The position numbers and the translations under genes were made by a program. A DNA stretch of 64,000 nt from NCBI RefSeq assembly GCF_019613795.1, contig NZ_CP080429.1:1393501-1457500 (forward strand), read 5' to 3'. The notes under the pieces are model-generated. The model was not told where the DNA came from, did no database searches, and saw only the letters and a program-made list of their open reading frames with translations. Source of the DNA: Flavobacterium litorale. GTDB taxonomy: Bacteria; Bacteroidota; Bacteroidia; Flavobacteriales; Flavobacteriaceae. Shown piece by piece: positions 56,535 to 64,000 of this stretch (position 1 is the stretch's first letter; every line of letters starts with the position of its first letter).

Positions 56535-58847
56535 ATGAAAAAACAATTACTTTTCCTTTTACTGTTCATAACGGCAGTTGCGAGTGCCCAAATTGTGAAT
56601 ATACCAGATGCTGGGTTTAAAACTTATCTCTTATCTGCTAATGGTAGAGATAGTACTGGAAATATAATTTCAGTAGATGCAAATAATGATGATGAAATTC
56701 AACTTAGCGAAGCACTTAATGTGGCTGAAATTAACATTGATTTGTTTAGCTATCAGGTCTTTTCATTAGAGGGAATCGGAAGTTTTTCAAATTTAACCAA
56801 ACTATCAATTTATGAAGCCGATCAGCTTTCAGACCTCGATTTAACAGCACTTACCCAACTAACTCAGTTATCAATAAGTGATAGTAATGCGTTTGAAAGT
56901 ATAAATCTTAACGGTTTAAGTAATCTTGAAAATATAAATTTTAATGAATTAACAGGAGGCGGTGGTAGCATGCTTGTTTTAAATGTTTCAGGAGTGAATA
57001 ATCTTACACATATCAATTTTACAGATATGGATTTTGATATAGATTTTAGCCAATTACCAAGCTTGGAGAGTCTAATATTGAATGGTACATCGGTATATTT
57101 TGATTTGAGTGCTAATAATAATTTAAGTTATATATCAATAACCAATCCTCACTATATTGATTATTTTTTGCTTGGTAATAAGCCGTTCTTAACTTATTTA
57201 AATTTAAATTTAAATGGAGGAATAGGTACTGTTAGTGATATCGACCTTAGTGGTTGTACTGCTTTGGATAATCTTTTTTTACGTTTTGATGAAGCTGTTG
57301 CGGCAATACCTATCCCTTTCAGGACTTTAAATTTAAAAAATGGTATAAGTACTTATGATTCTTTTACGGTAATACTTAATAATGGCAATCTTCAACCCGT
57401 TTATGTATGTATTGATGAAGGAAATGATACCCTTTTTTCCGAAACCGTTTTAAACGACCCCAATGTTTTTATTAGTTCCTATTGTAATTTCACACCAGGA
57501 GGCAATTACAATACGATAACTGGAAACTTCACTTTTGATGGCAACAGTAACGGATGTGATGCTAATGATGCTTTTATCAACCATACCCGCATGGACATTA
57601 CTACCGAAAATGAAGAAGAATTTTCCGTTTTTAGTAATTACTCCGGAGAGTATAACTTCTACTCAAATGAAGGCATATTCACCCTTGCCCCAAGTATTGA
57701 GAATAGCGACTGGTTTACCATAACCCCTGCAACAAGCACCGTAACCTTTGCCGATGATAACAACAATACAGAAACTCAAAACTTTTGTGTAACACCTAAT
57801 GGTGTACACCCAGATGTAGAAGTTACCATAGTTCCTACACTACCTGCGCAGCCAGGATTTGATGCTGTTTATCAAATTGTTTACAATAACAAAGGAAATC
57901 AAACCCTATCGGGAGCTATAACATTTACATATGATGATATTGTGCTCGATTTTTTAGAGGCTACACCAACAGAAGCAACATCAGGTACAGGCTCACTTAC
58001 GTGGAACTACAGCGATTTACAACCTTTTGAGAGTAGAATTATATACATAACATTAAATGTAAATAGTCCAATGGAAACACCAGCTATTAATATAGACGAC
58101 GTGCTACCATTTACAGCAAGCATAACACCAATTGCAAGTGACGAAACTCCATCAAACAACACATTTAATCTTGACCAAATAGTAATTGGCTCTTATGACC
58201 CGAATGATATTACCTGCTTAGAAGGCGAAACAGTACACCCCGATAGTATAGGCGAGTACCTGCATTACAACATCAATTTTGAGAATACAGGTACAGCACC
58301 CGCAACCTTTATTACTGTAACTAATGAAATAAACGAAGCACAATTTGATTTAAGTACTTTACAACTTTTATATGCTTCTCACGATGTTGAAACACGCTTA
58401 ACAGGTAATAAATTGGAGTTTTACTTTGATGATATAAATTTAGCCGCTAATGGCGGAAAAGGAAACATTGTTTATAAAATAAAAACCAATAATATATTAC
58501 AAGTAGATGACAATGTGATGCAGTTTGCCAACATCTATTTCGACTATAATTTCCCTATAATTACAAACGAAGCAAATACAGTATTTGCATTGCTAAGTAC
58601 AGATGTTTTTGAAGTAGATAACTCAGTAACGTTATATCCTAACCCTTCAGAGGGCAATGTTACTATTTCAGCTAATACCACTATAAATACTATAGAGCTA
58701 TACGATGTGCAAGGAAGGTTAGTATCTGTTACAAAAGGAAATAATACAAATGTAATTCTCAATATTACTAATCAACCTACGGGCTTATACTTTATCAAAA
58801 TAATTACAGATAGTGGTAGCAAAGTAACTAAGCATGTTAAAAAATAA
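56535..58847 (+). CDS. T9SS cargo protein with leucine-rich and DUF7619-like domains
   Basis: 770 residues with a signal peptide (cleavage near ASAQ). Leucine-rich-repeat-like units (about 60-280, with LTKLSI and LTQLSISD periods) lead to a GNFTFDGNSNGCDANDA segment, a beta-domain, and a DUF7619-like domain (about 545-690, GSYDPNDITCLEGETV start). A T9SS type A sorting domain follows (about 692-770, LYPNPSEGNVTIS start and VKK end). It should be secreted and anchored by the T9SS whose motor is encoded at 41-45.7 kb. Probably an adhesin-like surface protein. Confidence 0.9.
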   Translation: MKKQLLFLLLFITAVASAQIVNIPDAGFKTYLLSANGRDSTGNIISVDANNDDEIQLSEALNVAEINIDLFSYQVFSLEGIGSFSNLTKLSIYEADQLSDLDLTALTQLTQLSISDSNAFESINLNGLSNLENINFNELTGGGGSMLVLNVSGVNNLTHINFTDMDFDIDFSQLPSLESLILNGTSVYFDLSANNNLSYISITNPHYIDYFLLGNKPFLTYLNLNLNGGIGTVSDIDLSGCTALDNLFLRFDEAVAAIPIPFRTLNLKNGISTYDSFTVILNNGNLQPVYVCIDEGNDTLFSETVLNDPNVFISSYCNFTPGGNYNTITGNFTFDGNSNGCDANDAFINHTRMDITTENEEEFSVFSNYSGEYNFYSNEGIFTLAPSIENSDWFTITPATSTVTFADDNNNTETQNFCVTPNGVHPDVEVTIVPTLPAQPGFDAVYQIVYNNKGNQTLSGAITFTYDDIVLDFLEATPTEATSGTGSLTWNYSDLQPFESRIIYITLNVNSPMETPAINIDDVLPFTASITPIASDETPSNNTFNLDQIVIGSYDPNDITCLEGETVHPDSIGEYLHYNINFENTGTAPATFITVTNEINEAQFDLSTLQLLYASHDVETRLTGNKLEFYFDDINLAANGGKGNIVYKIKTNNILQVDDNVMQFANIYFDYNFPIITNEANTVFALLSTDVFEVDNSVTLYPNPSEGNVTISANTTINTIELYDVQGRLVSVTKGNNTNVILNITNQPTGLYFIKIITDSGSKVTKHVKK

Positions 58848-58936
58848 AAATTTAAGAATTTTAGCATACTAAAAACAACTTGTAAGTAGTTAGTAAGGCT
58901 ATAGATTCATTAATTACTTTTTGTTTTACTTTCTGG

Positions 58937-58967
58937 AAAGCCACAGTATATACTGTGGCTTTTTTTA
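58937..58967. terminator. terminator after the T9SS cargo gene
   Basis: AAAGCCACAGTA and TACTGTGGCTTT form a perfect inverted repeat with a TA-rich turn, followed by T7. It is about 90 bases beyond the stop. Confidence 0.82.
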
Positions 58968-59038
58968 GGTGTACAATTGTTTATTTTTAAGCGAAAACAG
59001 TATTTAATTAAAATAAAAATATAATTGTTGCTAGATAT

Positions 59039-59067
59039 TTGCAAATCCTGAGAATTTCGTAATTTTA
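59039..59067 (+). promoter_or_regulatory. candidate promoter of the aromatic amino acid hydroxylase gene
   Basis: TTG at 59039-59041 and TAATTTTA at 59060-59067 (spacing 18) resemble the Bacteroidota consensus with a single mismatch; the start codon at 59094 is 26 bases further on. Confidence 0.4.
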
Positions 59068-59093
59068 CAATATAACAACAACACGAGGTAATT

Positions 59094-60857
59094 ATGAGTG
59101 CAACAATAGAAACCAACCCGCTACTAGATAAACTGCCCAACCATTTAAGGCAATTTATAAAACCACAGGACTATAATGATTATACGCCTATTAACCAAGC
59201 GGTGTGGCGTTATGTAATGCGCAAAAATGTAGATTACCTCAGCAGAGTGGCACACAATTCGTACCTCGAAGGACTTAAAAAAACAGGTATCGAGATAGAT
59301 AACATACCAAGTATGTATGGTATGAATCGAATACTAAAAGAAATAGGCTGGGCAGCCGTAGCTGTAGATGGATTTATTCCGCCAAATGCCTTTATGGAAT
59401 TTCAAGCCTATAATGTGTTGGTTATAGCCTCAGACATTCGCCAGTTAGAGCATATAGAATATACCCCTGCACCCGATATTATACATGAAGGCGCAGGGCA
59501 CGCACCTATTATTGCCAACCCTGAGTATGCAGAATATTTGCGTCGTTTTGGAGAAATAGGCTGTAAAGCCATATCATCGGCTAGAGATTACGAAATGTAT
59601 GAAGCTATTCGTTTACTCTCAATATTAAAAGAAGCAGAAGGTACACCACAAGAAGAAATTGAAGCTGCTGAAAAGCGTGTTGATGAACTACAGAATAATA
59701 TGGGCGAATTATCGGAAATGGCTTTAATTCGTAACCTACATTGGTGGACGGTAGAGTACGGACTTATAGGTACGGTTGACGATCCTAAAATATATGGTGC
59801 TGGTTTACTATCGTCTATAGGTGAGAGTACATGGTGTATGACGGACAATGTAAAAAAACTACCCTACGATATTAATGCAGCTTACCAGAGTTTTGATATT
59901 ACAAAACCGCAACCCCAATTATACGTAACTCCTAGTTTTGCCTACCTTAACGGAGTATTGGAAGAGTTTGCTAATAAAATGGCGTTACGCCGAGGTGGCT
60001 TAGATGGTATTAATAAATTAATAGCCTCTAAAGCGCTGGGTACAATAGAATTTAGTACAGGACTACAAGTATCGGGTATTTTTAGCAATGCAATTGCCGA
60101 TAACGGCAAACCCATATACATACAGACTACGGGAGGCACGGCATTATCGCATAGGGAGAAAGAATTGGTAGGGCATGGTACACTTTACCATGCCGAAGGT
60201 TTTGGTAGCCCTGTAGGAAAGCTAAAAGGAATTAACCTTGCTATAGAAGACATGAGCCCGAGAGATTTACAGGCATATGCTATTTACGAAGGCGAGCATG
60301 TAACATTGGAGTTTGAAGGCAATATAAAAGTATCGGGAACTATAATAACAGGAACCCGTAACCTGCAAGGGAAAATAATAGTTATTAGTTTTAAAGATTG
60401 TACGGTAACCCACAACGATACTATATTATTCCAACCTGAATGGGGAATTTACGATATGGCTGTAGGTAAAGAAGTTATTTCTGCCTTTTCTGGTCCAGCA
60501 GATGTAAGTAGTTTCGATTTAATAACGCATGTTCCATCAAGCCAAACAATAAAGCCCAAAAAATCGGCTACACGTGAGGAGTTAGAAGGAATGTACCAAA
60601 GCGTTAGAGATATTCGGGATGGTAAAGCATCCGCAACAGCGTTACCAGAGCTATTTAATAAGGTAAAACAAAATCACCCTAACGATTGGTTACTATCGGT
60701 AGAAATTGCCGAGCTATTACAAAAAAATAATACTACAGATGTATTGAATGAGGTAATGGCTCATCTTGATGCGGTTAAAAATAAACGTCCCGAAGTGGTA
60801 CATTTGATTGACGGAGGGCTAGAGCTCATTTTTGAAAAAGAGAAATCACTTGATTAA
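59094..60857 (+). CDS. aromatic amino acid hydroxylase (long form)
   Basis: 587 residues. The iron ligands of the biopterin-dependent family are visible: HEGAGH (H131, H136) and Glu221 in WWTVEYGL. The catalytic domain (about 1-340) is thus complete, while a C-terminal ~250-residue extension is not part of typical phenylalanine 4-monooxygenase (~270-450 residues) and is unrecognised. It probably converts phenylalanine to tyrosine; a tryptophan substrate cannot be excluded. It is convergent with the M3 peptidase gene across a shared terminator. Confidence 0.9.
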   Translation: MSATIETNPLLDKLPNHLRQFIKPQDYNDYTPINQAVWRYVMRKNVDYLSRVAHNSYLEGLKKTGIEIDNIPSMYGMNRILKEIGWAAVAVDGFIPPNAFMEFQAYNVLVIASDIRQLEHIEYTPAPDIIHEGAGHAPIIANPEYAEYLRRFGEIGCKAISSARDYEMYEAIRLLSILKEAEGTPQEEIEAAEKRVDELQNNMGELSEMALIRNLHWWTVEYGLIGTVDDPKIYGAGLLSSIGESTWCMTDNVKKLPYDINAAYQSFDITKPQPQLYVTPSFAYLNGVLEEFANKMALRRGGLDGINKLIASKALGTIEFSTGLQVSGIFSNAIADNGKPIYIQTTGGTALSHREKELVGHGTLYHAEGFGSPVGKLKGINLAIEDMSPRDLQAYAIYEGEHVTLEFEGNIKVSGTIITGTRNLQGKIIVISFKDCTVTHNDTILFQPEWGIYDMAVGKEVISAFSGPADVSSFDLITHVPSSQTIKPKKSATREELEGMYQSVRDIRDGKASATALPELFNKVKQNHPNDWLLSVEIAELLQKNNTTDVLNEVMAHLDAVKNKRPEVVHLIDGGLELIFEKEKSLD

Positions 60858-60859
60858 TC

Positions 60860-60894
60860 AAAAACAGGATGCTTAAATAAGCATCCTGTTTTAT
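60860..60894. terminator. bidirectional terminator after the hydroxylase gene
   Basis: AAAACAGGATGCTTA and TAAGCATCCTGTTTT form a near-perfect inverted repeat with flanking A and T runs between convergent genes. Confidence 0.85.
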
Positions 60895-60914
60895 TTTATA
60901 TAAAGGCTAAATTA

Positions 60915-62942
60915 TTATAGTAACCCTGCTCGTTTTAGTAAAGCTTCTGGTTTTGGTTCCTGTCCCCTAAAACGTTTGTATAGCTTCATGGGGTGTTCTG
61001 TGCCGCCCTTGCTTAAAACATTATCCTTAAATGAGGTAGCAGTTTCAGTATCAAAAATTCCTTTTTCTCGGAATAATTCAAAAGCATCAGCATCCAGCAC
61101 CTCTGCCCATTTATAGCTATAATACCCAGAGGCGTACCCTCCTTGAAATATATGGCTGAATGCGGTACTCATAGCATTTTCAGGTACATCGGGGTATAAT
61201 TGGGTGTTAGCAAATTGTTCCAATTCAAATGCTTTAACATCGTTTATGTTGTTGGGATTTTTGCTATGCCATCCCATATCCAACATCCCAAAACTAAGTT
61301 GCCTTAGTGTTGCCATCCCTTCCTGAAAACTGGCACTTTCTTTTATTTTTTGGATGTACTCCATCGGAATCATCTCGCCTGTTTTATAATGGTTCGCAAA
61401 CAGGGCTAAGGCTTCGGGTTCGTAACACCAGTTCTCCATTATTTGGCTCGGTAGCTCTACAAAATCCCAATATACGCTCGTACCCGAAAGGCTTGGGTAG
61501 GTAGTATTGGCTAGCATACCATGTAGGGCGTGCCCAAACTCATGGAACAGCGTAGTAACCTCATTAAATGTAAGTAACGATGGCTTAGTTTCTGTAGGTT
61601 TCGTAAAGTTGCAAACTATGGAGATATGTGGTCTTTCATTTTTGTCATCTTTTACGTATTGCGATTTATACGATGTCATCCAAGCACCGTTACGTTTTCC
61701 TTTTCGTGGGAAAAAGTCAGCATAAAAAATGGCAATAAAGTTCCCATTTTCGTCCTTAACCTCATAGGTAGTTACATCATCATGATATTTTTCAATATCG
61801 TGTACCTCCTTAAATGTAAGCCCATATAATTTTCCTGCTATGGTAAAAGCACCGTTAAGCACTTTTTCCAATTGAAAGTATGGTTTTAACTTCTCATCAT
61901 CCAAATTAAATAATTGCTGTTTTAATTTTTCGGAATAATAAGCACCATCCCATTTTTCCAATTGGTCTATTCCGTCTAAATCCCTTGCAAAATCAGTAAG
62001 CTGTTTAAACTCTTTCTCTGCTGCGGGTTTTGCTTTCTCCAACAAATCATTTAAAAAGCTATGTACTTTTTCAGGGCTTTCTGCCATACGCTCTTCCAAA
62101 ACAAAATTAGCATACGAATTATAGCCCAATAGCTGCGCACGCTCGTGGCGTAGTTTTACTATTTTTAGTACGATTTCCTGATTATTATGCTTGTTTTTTT
62201 GGAAACCTTTTGAGCCAAAAGCTAAAGCCAACTTTTTACGAAGTTCACGGTTATCAGCATACGTCATAAAAGGGATATAACTGGGGTAATCGAGTGTAAA
62301 TACCCAACCCTCTTTTTCCACGCTTTTAGCTATTTCACGTGCACCCTCTATAGCACCTTCGGGCAAGCCCGAAAGGTCTTTCTCGTCAGTTACATGCAAT
62401 TGAAAAGCATTGGTTTCTGCTAATACATTCTCCCCAAACTCAAGGCTCAATTTGGATAATTCCATATCCAATGCTCGCAATGTTGTTTTCTTTTCTTCGG
62501 GCAAGTTAGCACCATTGCGCGAAAAGCTTTTGTACTGCTTGTCTAGTAATGTTTCCTGCTCAGCAGTTAGGTTTAGCGTTTCTTTTCTATCATAAATCGC
62601 CTTTACTTTTTCGAAAAGGGCTGCATTGAGTCGTATATCGTTGCTAAATTCTGATAATAACGGAGAAACCTCTTGCGCTATTTGTTGTATCTCATCGTTT
62701 GTTTCTGCTGAATGCAGATTGAAGAAAACATTCGAAATTCTATCTAACATTGCACCGCTATAGGACATAGCTGCTATAGTGTTTTCAAATGTTGGGGTTT
62801 CCGTAGCGTTTACAATAGCATCAATTTCTGCTTTAGCCGAAGCAATCCCTTCTTTAAAAGCAGGTGAAAAATCGTCGTTTTTTATTTGAGTAAACGGAGC
62901 AGTATCGTGCTTTGTAGTAAACTTTTGGGTGAGTATATTCAT
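60915..62942 (-). CDS. M3 family metallopeptidase (oligopeptidase A / Dcp type)
   Basis: 675 residues, the family length. The zinc motif HEFGHALHG (about 469-477) with a downstream Glu is visible, and ENTIAAMSYSGAML and the C-terminal GGYASGYYSYKWAEVLDADAF in its core fit the OpdA/Dcp branch. It cleaves short peptides in the cytoplasm; no signal peptide is seen. It is followed upstream by the toxin-antitoxin pair. Confidence 0.93.
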   Translation of the reverse strand: MNILTQKFTTKHDTAPFTQIKNDDFSPAFKEGIASAKAEIDAIVNATETPTFENTIAAMSYSGAMLDRISNVFFNLHSAETNDEIQQIAQEVSPLLSEFSNDIRLNAALFEKVKAIYDRKETLNLTAEQETLLDKQYKSFSRNGANLPEEKKTTLRALDMELSKLSLEFGENVLAETNAFQLHVTDEKDLSGLPEGAIEGAREIAKSVEKEGWVFTLDYPSYIPFMTYADNRELRKKLALAFGSKGFQKNKHNNQEIVLKIVKLRHERAQLLGYNSYANFVLEERMAESPEKVHSFLNDLLEKAKPAAEKEFKQLTDFARDLDGIDQLEKWDGAYYSEKLKQQLFNLDDEKLKPYFQLEKVLNGAFTIAGKLYGLTFKEVHDIEKYHDDVTTYEVKDENGNFIAIFYADFFPRKGKRNGAWMTSYKSQYVKDDKNERPHISIVCNFTKPTETKPSLLTFNEVTTLFHEFGHALHGMLANTTYPSLSGTSVYWDFVELPSQIMENWCYEPEALALFANHYKTGEMIPMEYIQKIKESASFQEGMATLRQLSFGMLDMGWHSKNPNNINDVKAFELEQFANTQLYPDVPENAMSTAFSHIFQGGYASGYYSYKWAEVLDADAFELFREKGIFDTETATSFKDNVLSKGGTEHPMKLYKRFRGQEPKPEALLKRAGLL

Positions 62943-62957
62943 AGTGTTTTAGAAGCG

Positions 62958-63248
62958 TTATTTTAACTTGAACTTGTTTAAGTCCTGATAATTATTCCAA
63001 AAGCGGAGTAATTCTATTGTTGTATTATTAATTCTGTAAAAGAGTGAAATTTGCTTAACAACAACTATTTTAAAAACATTCTTATATCCTGTTTTTGTAA
63101 AATGTACAGTGTCGTTTTGAAGTAGCATTATATGATATTCTACTTCCTTTATAAAAGAGACAACTTCTTTAGGAGACCAATTTTTTTCTAAATATTCGAT
63201 ATTTTTCCAATAATCTGATTTTGCTAATGGTGACCATTCAATAATCAT
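62958..63248 (-). CDS. ParE/RelE-family toxin
   Basis: 96 residues with the RelE/ParE fold pattern: WSPLAKSDYWKNIEYLEKNW at the N-terminus, an HFTKTGYKNVFKIVV strand and a C-terminal ISLFYRINNTTIELLRFWNN. The start overlaps the end of the upstream antitoxin gene by 4 bases (ATGA type), as usual for such pairs. Target (gyrase or ribosome) not readable. Confidence 0.86.
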   Translation of the reverse strand: MIIEWSPLAKSDYWKNIEYLEKNWSPKEVVSFIKEVEYHIMLLQNDTVHFTKTGYKNVFKIVVVKQISLFYRINNTTIELLRFWNNYQDLNKFKLK

Positions 63249-63475
63249 TTGTCAAAATATTTGGCGTAACGTTGTTTCGTTTCTTCCATTACCATATCAT
63301 GTGAAATACCTTGTCCGTTTTCAAATTCTTCTATAGCAGCATTGAGTCCTTTTTTTTGTTTAAAAGTAAGTTTTTCTTCTGATTTTAAAAGACTAAGTAT
63401 TTTTTCTAAAACAGAATTATCCTCTAGCTCTAAAATCATTTTTACAACTTCTATTTTCGATGCTTGAATATCCAT
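63245..63475 (-). CDS. antitoxin of the ParE-type pair
   Basis: 76 residues. Helical N-terminus with an IEVVKMILELEDNSVLEKIL pattern and a charged C-terminal tail that should wrap the toxin. No classic ribbon-helix-helix signature is obvious, so the DNA-binding fold is uncertain. It precedes and overlaps the toxin gene. Confidence 0.8.
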   Translation of the reverse strand: MDIQASKIEVVKMILELEDNSVLEKILSLLKSEEKLTFKQKKGLNAAIEEFENGQGISHDMVMEETKQRYAKYFDK

Positions 63476-63507
63476 AACACGTCCTTTTTTATCAAAGTTA
63501 CAAAAAA

Positions 63508-63996
63508 CTACTGTTTGTTTTTTAAATCTTCTGAGGCGGCAATTACTTTGTTTTTAAGTTCTTGCTTATAAGCAATAATTTTTGCTTGTACCAGTTTATC
63601 GTGGCTTCCTAAAATTTGTGCAGCCAATATCCCTGCATTTTTAGCACCATTAAGTGCTACAGTAGCTACAGGTACACCCCCTGGCATTTGTAGTATAGAG
63701 AGTACGCTATCCCAACCATCTATGGAATTGCTCGATTTTACGGGTACGCCAATTACGGGTAGTGGCGACATTGATGCTACCATACCCGGTAGGTGGGCTG
63801 CGCCGCCTGCACCTGCAATAATTACCGATACGCCTCTGGTATGTGCCTCTTTACTGTATTCGTATAATTTTTCGGGTGTACGGTGTGCCGATACAATATC
63901 GACCTCCGTATCAATTCCTAATTCCTTTAATATATCAATGGCATCCTGCATTACGGGCATATCCGATATGCTTCCCATTATAATTCCTACTTTCAT
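63508..63996 (-). CDS. purE: N5-carboxyaminoimidazole ribonucleotide mutase
   Basis: 162 residues, complete; the start codon is 4 bases from the window end. Class I PurE converts N5-CAIR to CAIR in purine synthesis. [14 protein letters not shown], the catalytic [12 protein letters not shown] and [13 protein letters not shown] plus [18 protein letters not shown] are all visible. purK often precedes it and may lie just outside the window. Confidence 0.96.
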   Translation of the reverse strand: MKVGIIMGSISDMPVMQDAIDILKELGIDTEVDIVSAHRTPEKLYEYSKEAHTRGVSVIIAGAGGAAHLPGMVASMSPLPVIGVPVKSSNSIDGWDSVLSILQMPGGVPVATVALNGAKNAGILAAQILGSHDKLVQAKIIAYKQELKNKVIAASEDLKNKQ

Positions 63997-64000
63997 ACTA

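Noticed and set aside
57197..57216. TTTAAA-type short tandem repeat
   Set aside because: It lies inside the T9SS cargo gene and simply encodes a Leu-Asn repeat.

Overview
The window is chromosomal DNA of low G+C content from a member of the Flavobacteriaceae (Bacteroidota). The evidence is a complete gldK-gldL-gldM-gldN type IX secretion/gliding motor operon, a 287-residue primary sigma factor of the Bacteroidota type, an exosortase-F pair, SusC/TonB-type receptors with N-terminal carboxypeptidase-like domains, a T9SS type A C-terminal sorting domain, and promoters that fit TTG-N17-23-TAnnTTTG rather than the E. coli consensus. I found no phage, integrase, insertion sequence, rRNA, tRNA or CRISPR array.

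Layout. 1-8.2 kb (+): two tandem DUF3857/transglutaminase-like proteins (the first cut by the window edge), a MazG-like pyrophosphohydrolase, a small membrane protein, aroA, queA, kynU and an MtfA-like peptidase. 8.2-11 kb (-): a TonB-dependent receptor and a thioredoxin-like protein behind a promoter that carries a good match to a DtxR/IdeR-type operator. 11.2-14.2 kb (+): an exported coiled-coil protein and a patatin phospholipase. 14.2-18.6 kb (-): rpe, an aspartyl-protease-like protein, a membrane-anchored LuxR-type regulator, rpoD and a TM2 protein. 18.7-22.9 kb: an unknown exported protein, then pnp, rpsO and an fRMsr-like GAF protein. 23-27.2 kb (+): xrtF with its partner, followed by a Cys/His-rich set (HYC_CC_PP protein, TonB receptor, HMA-like protein) that looks like a copper or other soft-metal uptake/handling locus. 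27.2-36.8 kb (-): a large exported MG2/plug-like protein, groEL, groES, secG, a TPR-like protein, lptE, a sigma-54 activator, a GxxExxY protein flanked by inverted repeats, and miaB. 37.2-45.7 kb (+): topA, an arginase-fold protein with lost metal ligands, and gldKLMN. 45.8-53.8 kb: an FAD oxidoreductase, DUF983, an ABC-F ATPase, a small lipoprotein, a divergent App1-type phosphatase/lipid kinase pair, an acyltransferase-like protein and small membrane or metal-motif proteins. 53.8-64 kb: hutU, a DUF4136 lipoprotein, a T9SS cargo protein, an aromatic amino acid hydroxylase, an M3 peptidase, a ParE-type toxin-antitoxin pair and purE.

Most of the window is housekeeping. The points most worth a second look are: the DtxR-like box over the receptor promoter at 11.0 kb; the Cys-rich metal locus at 24-27 kb; the inverted repeats around the GxxExxY gene; the sigma-54-like element before groES, with an enhancer-binding protein gene about 2 kb upstream; the pnp leader hairpin; and two probable pseudoenzymes (DUF3857/transglutaminase-like and arginase-like). 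Genes are mostly in short co-directional runs closed by clear hairpin-plus-T terminators. All family names are from recognition of motifs and were not checked against a database.
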